Positions 1-8,274 of a stretch of DNA of 42,425 nucleotides are shown one piece after another. How positions within the stretch are numbered: the first letter of the stretch is position 1; each line of letters starts with the position of its first letter. Source of the DNA: an uncultured Bacteroidales bacterium (GTDB taxonomy: Bacteria > Bacteroidota > Bacteroidia > Bacteroidales > GWA2-32-17); assembly GCA_937960415.1 (NCBI GenBank), contig CALGPK010000087.1, positions 1 through 42,425 on the forward strand. The letters are read 5' to 3'. The notes below the pieces were generated by a model, which saw only the letters and a list, made by a program, of their open reading frames with translations, searched no databases and was not told the DNA's origin. A program made the translations under genes and the position numbers.

Positions 1-330
1 TAAAATGAAATATAAAAAATTCAAATACCGACTCATTACTGCTATTGAAAATTAAATTTTCAGAGGCAAACAGTTATTCGAATATAAAACTAGAAAAGTT
101 TGGGAAAGTTTTAAAAAAAAATTTCCTATGAACTAACTTTATCCTCAAATTATGCAATTACTGTTGCACAATATAAAATTTATTAAATCCAATTTAATTG
201 GCTCTTTTAAATTTTATAATAGTTGTCATATTAAAAAAAGACAGAAAATCAGGAAAAAATAACCAAACGCATATTTTTTGTTAGAATTTTTGATTTATCT
301 TTACCCTTCTAATTGAAAATATCAAATACT
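1..330. other. AT-rich intergenic leader, no gene seen
   Basis: No convincing coding frame, RNA gene or terminator is visible. The stretch is very AT-rich. It holds a perfect 17-nt palindrome at 46-62 (8-bp arms around one A) of unknown meaning, and near its right end a promoter-like element for the first gene. Any upstream partner of the cyanophycin-like locus, such as a cyanophycinase, would lie beyond the left edge. Confidence 0.6.
296..303 (+). promoter_or_regulatory. Candidate -7 promoter element for the CphA-like gene
   Basis: TATCTTTA matches the Bacteroidota -7 consensus TAnnTTTG except for the last base. A TTG lies at 278-280, but the 15-nt spacing is shorter than the usual 19 or so. 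Transcription would start near 310, which makes the TTG at 313 an unlikely start codon and favours ATG 331. Confidence 0.4.
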
Positions 331-2226
331 ATGGAAAATTTTCACGTATCAAAATTTTATTTTTATACAGGTCCGAATTACTATTTAGACCGTGCCTGTG
401 CTGTATTCAATTTATCGATACTTTCGAATACTCCACATGTCGAAATATTTGAAAAAGAAGTTTTTAAAATATTCCCCAAACTTCAGTCAAAAAAAATTTC
501 CGATGTAGTCGATTTATTTGCAGAAACGCTGGTCTCCATACTGAAGATGGATATCGACTTATACATTGAGCGTTATAGTATTTCAACCGACGGCGACGAT
601 TATGTCATAGCTGTTGAATATCTCGACAAGTCCATAACCAAAGCTGCTGCTTATTTAACCAGCGATTGGTTCAAAGCCATTGAACAAGGCAAGGATTTCA
701 ATATTAAACAGGAATTTGAATCGCTTCAGGCTCGGTTCGATAAAACCTTATTTGGAGGACCTACCTTATATTCACTCATCGAAGCCGGCGTAAAGCTCAA
801 TATCCCAGTGTTTTATCTTTACGAAGAAAATCAATTTCAGTGGGGATACGGTGTTAAACAACTACGCGGACGCTCTACTACATTCCACAACGATGGCATA
901 AAAGATACCGAATTTACCATGTTTAAAGATATGGTTGGGGAGTTTTTAGAAATGTGTGGTTTCCCTACCCCCAAAGGATTTAATTGTTATTCTGAAGAAG
1001 AAGCGGTAGCAGTAGCTTTAAAAATTGGATTTCCTGTGGTAGTTAAACCAGTAGCCGGGCATAAAGGACAGGGTGTTACTACCGGCATTCAATCAGAATC
1101 CGAAGTGCGCAAAGCATTCCAAAATATTGTTCATTTAGCCGAAGAACAAAATTTACCATTCGAAGGGGCACTGGTTCAACAACAAATTTTTGGTACCGAC
1201 CATCGCCTGCTTTCGGTTGGAGGAAAATTTGTTGCTGCCCTCGAACGTGTACCTGCATTTGTAATTGGAAATGGAAAAGATACCATCGAAAAACTTATCG
1301 AAGTTGAGAATGCTAAAGAAATTCGCCTCGATAATGCTCGTTCGCCATTATGTAAAATAAAGATTGACGACAATCTTATCGATTTTCTTGCACTCCAAAA
1401 TAAAAGTCTGTCGTACATTCCCGCCAAAGATGAACATGTTGTTTTGCGTAGAGTTGCCAATATTTCAGCTGGTGGAGTTTCTATTAATGTAACATCAAAA
1501 ATTCATCCCGACAATATTAAACTGGTCGAAGATATTGCTAGCTTTTTCAAAGTTAGATGTCTTGGTATTGATGTACTGGCACAAGATATTTCAAAATCGT
1601 GGCGTGAAGGCAATTTTGGCATCATCGAAATCAATGCCGGACCCGGTGTTTTTATGCATCTGGCGCCAGCGTACGGTGGCAGCATCGACGTCCCCCGATA
1701 TATTATGCTTTCGCACTTCAACGAAAAAGACAAAGGACGCATACCTATCGTTGCCGGCAATTACATACCTCAATCCCTTGCAAGCAAAATTACTTCCTAT
1801 CTACTCGATGAATACAACGATATTTTTATTGGAAGCCTGAGTTCAAAAGGTGTGTATTTTAACAATCAGTATTTTTATCTCAATCCCGAACACGACCAGA
1901 ATGTAAAAATCATTTTACGCCATCCGAAGGTCAATATTGCAATATTCGAACATACCAAAGATGATATTTACGATTATGGAATCCTGCATCAGGGTGCCGA
2001 CATTGTCATTCTCGACGAACCAAGCTATTCAGAAGAAAAAGTCTTGCAGGAACAACTATTGCCCGATGGCTTACTTATTGTTGTTGAAGATGATCAATGC
2101 ATCGTCTATCGAAACTATCACGAGATTAATCGTCGTTCATTTTATTCCAATGAGGAAAAAGAGCGAATCATTGCCGAAACTATTACCGACGAAATGGAAT
2201 ATTTATTGAAAAAATATAACGTGTAA
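331..2226 (+). CDS. CphA2-like cyanophycin synthetase with degenerate Mur-ligase domain
   Basis: A cytoplasmic peptide synthetase of 631 residues, counting from ATG 331; an in-frame TTG at 313 would add six. The N-terminal part and the linker (GGPTLYSLIEAG, then QWGYGVKQLRGRSTTF) match cyanophycin synthetase CphA. An ATP-grasp domain follows (about residues 200-450) with FPVVVKPVAGHKGQGV, HRLLSVGGKFVAALERVPA and IEINAGPGVFMHLAP. In CphA this domain adds Asp to the backbone. The remaining 160 or so residues align by eye with the start of the CphA Mur-ligase domain (RIPIVA, then HPKVNIAIFE and GADIVIL), but the P-loop GTNGKTT is replaced by GNYIPQSL and the rest of the domain is missing. Full CphA has roughly 870 residues. 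The shape recalls CphA2, which polymerises beta-Asp-Arg with one active site. The real substrate is unknown. The gene sits 13 bp before iadA and is probably co-transcribed with it. Confidence 0.8.
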   Translation: MENFHVSKFYFYTGPNYYLDRACAVFNLSILSNTPHVEIFEKEVFKIFPKLQSKKISDVVDLFAETLVSILKMDIDLYIERYSISTDGDDYVIAVEYLDKSITKAAAYLTSDWFKAIEQGKDFNIKQEFESLQARFDKTLFGGPTLYSLIEAGVKLNIPVFYLYEENQFQWGYGVKQLRGRSTTFHNDGIKDTEFTMFKDMVGEFLEMCGFPTPKGFNCYSEEEAVAVALKIGFPVVVKPVAGHKGQGVTTGIQSESEVRKAFQNIVHLAEEQNLPFEGALVQQQIFGTDHRLLSVGGKFVAALERVPAFVIGNGKDTIEKLIEVENAKEIRLDNARSPLCKIKIDDNLIDFLALQNKSLSYIPAKDEHVVLRRVANISAGGVSINVTSKIHPDNIKLVEDIASFFKVRCLGIDVLAQDISKSWREGNFGIIEINAGPGVFMHLAPAYGGSIDVPRYIMLSHFNEKDKGRIPIVAGNYIPQSLASKITSYLLDEYNDIFIGSLSSKGVYFNNQYFYLNPEHDQNVKIILRHPKVNIAIFEHTKDDIYDYGILHQGADIVILDEPSYSEEKVLQEQLLPDGLLIVVEDDQCIVYRNYHEINRRSFYSNEEKERIIAETITDEMEYLLKKYNV

Positions 2227-2239
2227 AACTTAAAATTGA

Positions 2240-3415
2240 ATGAATATGTTGACTTTATTCAAGAATGCCGACGTTTATACTCCCGAACACATTGGTAGAA
2301 AAGATATTCTTACGGGAGGAGGAAAAATTTTAGCCATAGCCGATCATATCGAGCCACCGATAGGTGTAGAATGCGAAGTAATTTCGGCTGACGGACTTAA
2401 GGCTGTACCAGGTTTTATTGATTCGCATGTTCATATTGCTGGTGCAGGTGGCGAAGGTGGTCCAGCTACACGCACCCCCGAACTTCAACTGAGCATGCTT
2501 ATCGAAGCTGGCGTAACTACAGTGATCGGTTGCCTCGGAACCGATGGTATGACCCGCAGTGTTGAATCTGTGCTTATGAAAGCCAAAGGCTTAAGAGCCG
2601 AAGGCGTTTCGAGCTGGATATACACCGGTTCGTATCAAGTGCCAACGCCTACCATTACAGGAGATGTGGGACGTGATATTGCCCTTATCGAAGAAGTTAT
2701 TGGTGTTGGCGAAATTGCTCTTAGCGATCATCGTTCGTCGTGGCCCAACACCGACGAACTAATCCGATTAGTTGAACACGCACGCGTGGGCGGCATGCTC
2801 GGCGGTAAAGCCGGCATCGTAAACATACATCTTGGCGACCAAGAAGATCCTTTCATCCCAATGTATCAGGTTATAGAACGTAGCCACAATATGCTAAAGT
2901 TGACACAATTTTTACCCACCCACTGCAACCGCAACGATTACACTCTCGAATCGGCTAAAGAATTTGCTAAACGCGGCGGATATATAGACATCACCACAAG
3001 TTCGTATCCGTACTTCCCCGAATACGAGGTTAAACCCTCAAAATGCATACCCATGCTGCTAGAAGCAGGCATACCTATCGAAAAAATCACTTTTTCTTCC
3101 GATGCTTGTGGCTCGCTTCCCGGATTTGACGAAAACGGTAACCTCGTGAAGCTCGAAATGGGCTTGCCCAGCGCCAACTTCCGTGAGCTAATAGATGCCG
3201 TGTATCAAGAAGGTGTGCCACTGGAAACAGCTCTAAAAGTATTAACATCTAATCCGGCTGATATTCTTAAATTAAATCAAAAGGGACGTATAGCAGTAGG
3301 TAAAGATGCCGACATTGTATTTATCGACGATAAACGTATTTACCATGTATTGGCTATGGGTAGATTTATGATGAAAGATGCTATCATCCTGAAAAAAGGT
3401 AGTTACGAAAAATAA
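2240..3415 (+). CDS. iadA: Isoaspartyl dipeptidase (beta-aspartyl peptidase)
   Basis: A zinc amidohydrolase of 391 residues, close to the 390 of E. coli IadA. It hydrolyses beta-aspartyl (isoaspartyl) dipeptides to aspartate and the second amino acid. Metal ligands can be placed by motif: HVH at 63-65 within FIDSHVHIAGAGGEGGP, His197 (NIHLGD), His228 (PTHCNR) and Asp288 in FSSDACGSLPG. The position that carries the carboxylated lysine in E. coli IadA (before the SDHRS motif) appears to be Glu158 here. The C-terminal KGRIAVGKDADIVFID is the usual amidohydrolase tail. It directly follows the CphA2-like gene, so it probably degrades, or competes for, the same beta-aspartyl dipeptides. A second ATG at 2246 is also possible. 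A terminator follows. Confidence 0.93.
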   Translation: MNMLTLFKNADVYTPEHIGRKDILTGGGKILAIADHIEPPIGVECEVISADGLKAVPGFIDSHVHIAGAGGEGGPATRTPELQLSMLIEAGVTTVIGCLGTDGMTRSVESVLMKAKGLRAEGVSSWIYTGSYQVPTPTITGDVGRDIALIEEVIGVGEIALSDHRSSWPNTDELIRLVEHARVGGMLGGKAGIVNIHLGDQEDPFIPMYQVIERSHNMLKLTQFLPTHCNRNDYTLESAKEFAKRGGYIDITTSSYPYFPEYEVKPSKCIPMLLEAGIPIEKITFSSDACGSLPGFDENGNLVKLEMGLPSANFRELIDAVYQEGVPLETALKVLTSNPADILKLNQKGRIAVGKDADIVFIDDKRIYHVLAMGRFMMKDAIILKKGSYEK

Positions 3416-3508
3416 GAATACACGCGAGCATCATAAAATATTCTATTCGTTGTCCAGAATGTTTTATGTATCGTTTGCAATAAAACATTTATTTTGCTTA
3501 ACAATAGC

Positions 3509-3535
3509 AAAAAGTGGGCAATAAGCCCACTTTTT
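3509..3535. terminator. Bidirectional hairpin terminator
   Basis: A perfect 11-bp stem (AAAAAGTGGGC, loop AATAA, GCCCACTTTTT) with T runs on both strands. It lies between the convergent iadA and RCC1-repeat genes and can serve both; the minus-strand stop codon overlaps its edge. Confidence 0.88.
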
Positions 3536-4947
3536 TATTTGTAAAATAATTTAACAACCTTGGGATTATTCTTTTCATCAGTAATTTTCAACAAGTATAT
3601 CCCCGGTACAAATGCCGAAAGATTGATAAAAAATTGTTTTTCGTTTTTATCACAATCATAATGCAATAATTGCCTTCCACTAATACTGTATAACGAAAAA
3701 CTATAAGCACCATCGGGCAAGTGAACATAGAACTTACCATCGGTTGAAGGATTCGGGAAAACATAAGGTTGAGTTGTATCATAAGCATTTTCTGTAACAA
3801 ATATCATTATAGGACAAACTAAGGGGGATTGTACCAGAACATTCTGTTGAATATTATTTCCATTTCCAAGCTGCCCACTTGCATTTCGTCCACACCCCCA
3901 AAAAGTACCATCGTTTTTATACAGCAGCGAGAAGTTGGTACCTGCTGCCATACCTGCAACGTCCGAAGCACCGATCATCTGTACGGGGGTATAGCTATTG
4001 TTAAGGGTATTATCGCCAAGGTTGCCGTATGAGTTTCTGCCCCATGCCCATGCTGTACCATCGTTTTTTACTGCCATAACATGAAAAGCACCAGCAGCAA
4101 TAATGGCAGGTAATTGAGCAATAAAATTCGGAACTACACCCGGCACATTGCGATTGTTGGTAGTGCCGTCGCCCAACTGACCGTAAAGATTTTGCCCCCA
4201 TGTCCATACAGTACCATCACTTTTTACAGCTACTGAAAAAAAACGACCGGCAGCAATTTTTACAACATCCGTTAAACCAACTACTTGAATCGGAGTTTTC
4301 GCATCGGGACCTGTGGTGCCATTGCCAATTTGCCCATATTCATTGTCGCCCCATGCCCACACCGTGCCATCGTTTTTCAGTGCTAGTACGTGATAAGTTC
4401 CAGCAGCAATTTGAACGACATTGCTCAATCCATGTACCTGAACAGGAATACTCTTATCGGTGGTTGTACCATCACCGAGCTGACCATCCATATTCCAGCC
4501 CCATGTCCAAACCGTACCATCGTTTTTCAGCGCCACCGAATGCCAGCCACCAGCCGAAATAGCCACAATATTGTTTAAAAGTAATGTTTGAACAGGCACA
4601 TTGGTACTTGTAGTAGTTGCATTTCCAAGTTGTCCATAAATATTGCTACCCCATGTCCACACTGTGCCATCGCTTTTTAGTGCCATTGAATGAGCTTCGA
4701 GTTGATCGCCACCAGCCGAAACTGCCACCACTCCACTTAAATTAATAACCGATACCGGCACATAGCTATCCGAATTATAGCCATTACCTAACTGCCCTGT
4801 TTCATTTTCACCAAAAGCTTTCACTGTACTATCGTTACAAACTACAACCGAATGCCATCCACCAGCAGCAATTTTCTGAGCATTCAGCTTGTTATCAACA
4901 AATATCAAAATGAAAGTAAACAGCAAGAAATTTAAAAATTTTTCCAT
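3535..4947 (-). CDS. Secreted RCC1-repeat beta-propeller with T9SS type A sorting domain
   Basis: A 470-residue exported protein. An N-terminal signal peptide (cleavage likely after LNAQ) is followed by seven RCC1-type repeats, each with an SxALKxDGTVWxWGxNxxGQLG core. The seventh has CG in place of WG. This predicts a seven-bladed propeller. The last 75 or so residues ([34 protein letters not shown]) are a type A T9SS sorting domain, so the protein should cross the outer membrane and be anchored or released at the surface. It lies 27 bp after the TonB-dependent receptor gene (counting to its stop) on the same strand, so the two are probably one operon. The ligand is unknown. Bacterial RCC1 proteins have varied roles, so only fold and location are claimed. 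Confidence 0.85.
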   Translation of the reverse strand: MEKFLNFLLFTFILIFVDNKLNAQKIAAGGWHSVVVCNDSTVKAFGENETGQLGNGYNSDSYVPVSVINLSGVVAVSAGGDQLEAHSMALKSDGTVWTWGSNIYGQLGNATTTSTNVPVQTLLLNNIVAISAGGWHSVALKNDGTVWTWGWNMDGQLGDGTTTDKSIPVQVHGLSNVVQIAAGTYHVLALKNDGTVWAWGDNEYGQIGNGTTGPDAKTPIQVVGLTDVVKIAAGRFFSVAVKSDGTVWTWGQNLYGQLGDGTTNNRNVPGVVPNFIAQLPAIIAAGAFHVMAVKNDGTAWAWGRNSYGNLGDNTLNNSYTPVQMIGASDVAGMAAGTNFSLLYKNDGTFWGCGRNASGQLGNGNNIQQNVLVQSPLVCPIMIFVTENAYDTTQPYVFPNPSTDGKFYVHLPDGAYSFSLYSISGRQLLHYDCDKNEKQFFINLSAFVPGIYLLKITDEKNNPKVVKLFYK

Positions 4948-4974
4948 ATTTTTTTAATTTAAAGGTTAAACATA

Positions 4975-7404
4975 CTAAAACTTAACTTTTAATGAAAAAA
5001 TAAAATTTCTCCCCGGTGCATTGATGCCCGAGGCGTAAGGGCGATAGAGTAAATTGGTGATATTTTCGATCCCTCCGGTTAATGCTATGAAGGGATGCGG
5101 ATAATAACCAAGTTTAAAATTCAACGTGTACCAACTTGCTACATAAGGTTTACCATTTTCGTCGCGCGCATACGAAGGATTAAAACGTTCGGTTAAAGCA
5201 AGGTCTTTATAATTCATACGGGCATTGAATACAATATAAAAATCGGTTTTTAGTTTGTTTTTGTATTCATAAGTGATATGGGTACTTCCAAATGTTGGTG
5301 CGGCATGACGAAGTGGATAGGTTACCGATGAGTCGGGAACTTTTTCAAAACCCTTCTGATATGAGATATTGCTGCGTATTCCAAAACCTTTGTAAAACAA
5401 TTCTACTCCTGCCTGAAAACCGTACACATCGATTTCACCGACATTTTGTACCGATTGTACCCTGCTTTTATTCCCCATAAAACGTATGGTCGAATCGCCA
5501 TTAAAGGTGGTATTTTTTCGAACCATAGCATTAACCAGCCATGTTCGATAAACTGTTGCATCAAAACGAGCAAAATTTTTAATCGTTTTAAACGTACCAA
5601 ATTCAAAGTTGTAAACCTTTTCGGGTTTTAAATGAGGATTGGGTACAACCAGATAACCTGGCACCGATTCAAACACTTTGCCCATATCGTCGATATTGGG
5701 GGCTCTAAAGCCATTAGCAATATTAACATACAATTGCCATGTTTCGTACGGAGTAAACACCACACCTGCACTACCTATGATGGAACCGATAATGACCTGT
5801 GCACTCAAAAAAGGAAAAGGAAAAAATGTTGTGTCAAAATTAGCATCAATATAAAAATGGTTGTAACGGATACCACTATTTAGTAACCAATACCGATTGG
5901 CTTTATACTTCGCTGTAAAATATAACCCATTCGACATCCATTGCGAACCGTTTGGATAACGCGTAACAGTAGGATAAACCTCATTTTTGATAATGTGCGT
6001 TAATGTTGCTTTAGAATACACTTTGTTATGAACAAATTCGTAACCATACAGCATCGAAAACTTTTCGGTAAACTGCTTGTCCATATCGGCATTGAACGAA
6101 AAGGCGTGCACATTTTCCTTTTGCATACGTCGTTCGCGATACATAAATTCCCTGTCGTAGCGACTTTCTTCAAAAAACTGATATGCCACTATGGTTTTGC
6201 ATCGATCGAACCACTTGTTAGCCTTCGTATAGACAAAACCTAAGCGTTGCATTTGCCATTTTTGTGGTCCATAATACCATTCTGCCCAACGAAGTTTGCC
6301 TTTGTAAGGTCCATCGGTACGGATAACGGTTAGTCGGTCGTATCGATTGTATTTTGAAGTTTCCGAAAAATGAAAGGCATATTCAAAATCCATATCTTTG
6401 TTTGGCTTAAATAGAACTTTTTGCATATAATTGACCTGATCGTATTGTGAGCCCACTTGCAACGTCGAATCAGGATTTGGTATCATAACATCTTTATTGT
6501 CGTAGCGTATTACATAATGAGTTCGATAAAACGAGGGATGACCGCCTACATTACCCGAACGCAAATCGTCATAGTCTGAAAATGTAAAACTGCTAAGAAA
6601 AGCCCATTTTTTTAAACCCACATTTAAATCAAAATGAAAGGTGTTTTCACTATTAGCCGATGAAAAACGCGACATAGCATTTCCAGACAATTTTATTTTT
6701 TCATTGGGTAAAGCAACCATCGGCGTTAAAGTTTTAAAACTCATAACTCCTCCTATGGCATCACTACCAAACATAACCGAACCAGGTCCAAACAAAATTT
6801 CTGTAGCTTCCATGGCATTGGCATCGAGCGAAATCACATTTTGCAAATTGCCCGAACGAAAAATAGCAGTATTCATCCGCACCCCATCTACTACTATAAG
6901 CAAACGATTGGTTGCCATGCCTCGTATCATAGGCGACCCCCCACCCAACTGGCTTTTTTGCACAAAAGCATAGCCACTCACTCCCAACAAATCGGCCGAG
7001 GTCTGTGGATTTTGAAAAGCAGCCTCACGCATATTGATGCTTGCTATCCGAACAGGCGATTCTATCTTTTTTACTATCCAACGATCTGCTATTACCGATA
7101 CTTCCTCAAGAAAAGAAATAATCGGTATCATAAATACCTCAAAGTTTTGTAATTCCAGCTGCTTATATGTAAAAAGTTGATCTTTGTAAGCTACATGTTT
7201 TAATAAAATACGCTCAGAACCTGTCAACAACGTAATATCTGCTTCACCTTTTTCGTTCGTAAGTGCTATTATGGAAGGTTTTTCGCTGATTATGGTAACA
7301 TTTTCTACAGGACTACCGGTAGATGCATCTTTAACAATGATGGTTTGAGCACCTACCAACATGATAAAGAAAAACTCAATAATAGAAAAAACAATTTTTT
7401 TCAT
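4975..7404 (-). CDS. TonB-dependent outer-membrane receptor, heme/hemoglobin type
   Basis: A receptor of 809 residues from ATG 7404; a TTG at 7413 would add three. Order: signal peptide ending near VGAQ, a carboxypeptidase-regulatory-like domain (TIIVKDASTGSPVENV), a plug domain (LGVSGYAFVQKSQLGGGSPM, IRGMATNRLLIVVDGVRMN, GPGSVMFGSDAIGGVMSF) and a 22-strand-type barrel ending in aromatic GRNFIFSLKVKF. The plug pattern with VDGVRMNTAIFRSGNLQ resembles the hemin/hemoglobin/transferrin receptor group, but no ligand can be proven by sequence reading. The receptor would import its substrate with TonB energy. It sits between a small membrane-anchored protein gene and an RCC1 surface protein gene in one apparent operon. 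Confidence 0.9.
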   Translation of the reverse strand: MKKIVFSIIEFFFIMLVGAQTIIVKDASTGSPVENVTIISEKPSIIALTNEKGEADITLLTGSERILLKHVAYKDQLFTYKQLELQNFEVFMIPIISFLEEVSVIADRWIVKKIESPVRIASINMREAAFQNPQTSADLLGVSGYAFVQKSQLGGGSPMIRGMATNRLLIVVDGVRMNTAIFRSGNLQNVISLDANAMEATEILFGPGSVMFGSDAIGGVMSFKTLTPMVALPNEKIKLSGNAMSRFSSANSENTFHFDLNVGLKKWAFLSSFTFSDYDDLRSGNVGGHPSFYRTHYVIRYDNKDVMIPNPDSTLQVGSQYDQVNYMQKVLFKPNKDMDFEYAFHFSETSKYNRYDRLTVIRTDGPYKGKLRWAEWYYGPQKWQMQRLGFVYTKANKWFDRCKTIVAYQFFEESRYDREFMYRERRMQKENVHAFSFNADMDKQFTEKFSMLYGYEFVHNKVYSKATLTHIIKNEVYPTVTRYPNGSQWMSNGLYFTAKYKANRYWLLNSGIRYNHFYIDANFDTTFFPFPFLSAQVIIGSIIGSAGVVFTPYETWQLYVNIANGFRAPNIDDMGKVFESVPGYLVVPNPHLKPEKVYNFEFGTFKTIKNFARFDATVYRTWLVNAMVRKNTTFNGDSTIRFMGNKSRVQSVQNVGEIDVYGFQAGVELFYKGFGIRSNISYQKGFEKVPDSSVTYPLRHAAPTFGSTHITYEYKNKLKTDFYIVFNARMNYKDLALTERFNPSYARDENGKPYVASWYTLNFKLGYYPHPFIALTGGIENITNLLYRPYASGINAPGRNFIFSLKVKF

Positions 7405-7462
7405 TCTTAACAATAAAAAATAAAATTAATAAATTGATTAATTCAAAAAAAATCGTAGATTC

Positions 7463-7990
7463 TTAAACTTTTTTTGGAGGAGGCGAAGAAAGACTTAAAT
7501 AAATAAAATAATCTGAACTATTTTTAATAAAAATTTTAGTTTCTTCGTTGCTTACTATTATCTTGAATAAAATTTCCTGAAAAAAAAGAATTTTCAAAAA
7601 ATCCATTAGTTTTTTGCTATTTTCTTTTTGCTGCGAATTATTAAAAAGCATATCAGACAACAACCAATAATATTGTTTCTTTAACTCTGTTTCTTTATTA
7701 TCGCACCAAACCCAGTATAAAACGGTGTCTCCTGAATCAAATGATTGAATTACATCATACATCTCACCTTTGTATTCAAATTCGTCCGTATGCTCCCATT
7801 TTAGTTTAGTTTTCAATTCGCTTTTAGAGAATTTTAATAATAAAAAATGGTCTTTGTCATTAGTTTGAGCTAAAAATAGTTTTACTTTTTTCTGAATGCT
7901 ACATCTGTGAAAATGAAAAGCCGTATATGAAACGATTATCGGAAATAATATAACACCTATAAACAATATTGCCCAACTCTTTCGGCTCAT
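7463..7990 (-). CDS. Membrane-anchored protein of unknown function upstream of TonB receptor
   Basis: A 175-residue protein from ATG 7990; the preceding TTG 7993 adds one residue. One hydrophobic segment at the N-terminus (about residues 5-24) is probably a membrane anchor or uncleaved signal, leaving a soluble domain outside the inner membrane. The core KFSKSELKTKLKWEHTDEFE, then YKGEMYDVI and DSGDTVLYWVWCDNKE, reminds me of a small protein found next to TonB receptor genes in other Bacteroidota, but I cannot name a family. The tail is hydrophobic and ends SSPPPKKV. It is the first gene of the apparent operon with the receptor and the RCC1 propeller, so an accessory role in uptake or its sensing is possible. 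Confidence 0.7.
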   Translation of the reverse strand: MSRKSWAILFIGVILFPIIVSYTAFHFHRCSIQKKVKLFLAQTNDKDHFLLLKFSKSELKTKLKWEHTDEFEYKGEMYDVIQSFDSGDTVLYWVWCDNKETELKKQYYWLLSDMLFNNSQQKENSKKLMDFLKILFFQEILFKIIVSNEETKIFIKNSSDYFIYLSLSSPPPKKV

Positions 7991-8018
7991 CAATAAATTA
8001 AGAAATAGATAATCAAAA

Positions 8019-8026
8019 CAAAATTA
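8019..8026 (-). promoter_or_regulatory. Candidate -7 element for the receptor operon
   Basis: Read on the minus strand this is TAATTTTG, an exact match to TAnnTTTG, 29 bp before ATG 7990. No clear -33 TTG stands at the ideal distance; one lies 23 nt upstream. Confidence 0.45.
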
Positions 8027-8207
8027 ACTATTTCTTTTGTGAATATAAACAATAATTAACCTAAAAAATAAAAACCAAAAAATGTTAAAAGCATACTGAT
8101 TTTTATCATATTACTTCCATGAATAATCTTTCCATCAAGCATCTGCTTCGATATTTTATTCAAAATATTTGCCCGTTTAATTTTTAGTTTATGTAGAAAA
8201 AAAGTAT

Positions 8208-8215
8208 TACTTTTG
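8208..8215 (+). promoter_or_regulatory. Candidate -7 element for the pyrophosphatase gene
   Basis: TACTTTTG matches TAnnTTTG exactly and would place the transcript start near 8222, about 53 nt before the ATG. The -33 TTG is not evident. Confidence 0.45.
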
Positions 8216-8274
8216 CCAAAAAACAATGTTTTACAACATATTTTATAAAGAATGTTAATTTTAAAACTATAATT

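Noticed and set aside
46-62. 17-nt palindrome as a terminator of an upstream gene
   Set aside because: No GC pairs in the core of the stem and no T run; no upstream gene end is visible to support it.
313-330. TTG start for the CphA-like protein
   Set aside because: The predicted transcript start near 310 leaves no leader, and ATG 331 begins the conserved-looking part.
2938-3177. 79-codon minus-strand frame inside iadA
   Set aside because: Antisense to the active-site coding region of iadA with no recognisable product.
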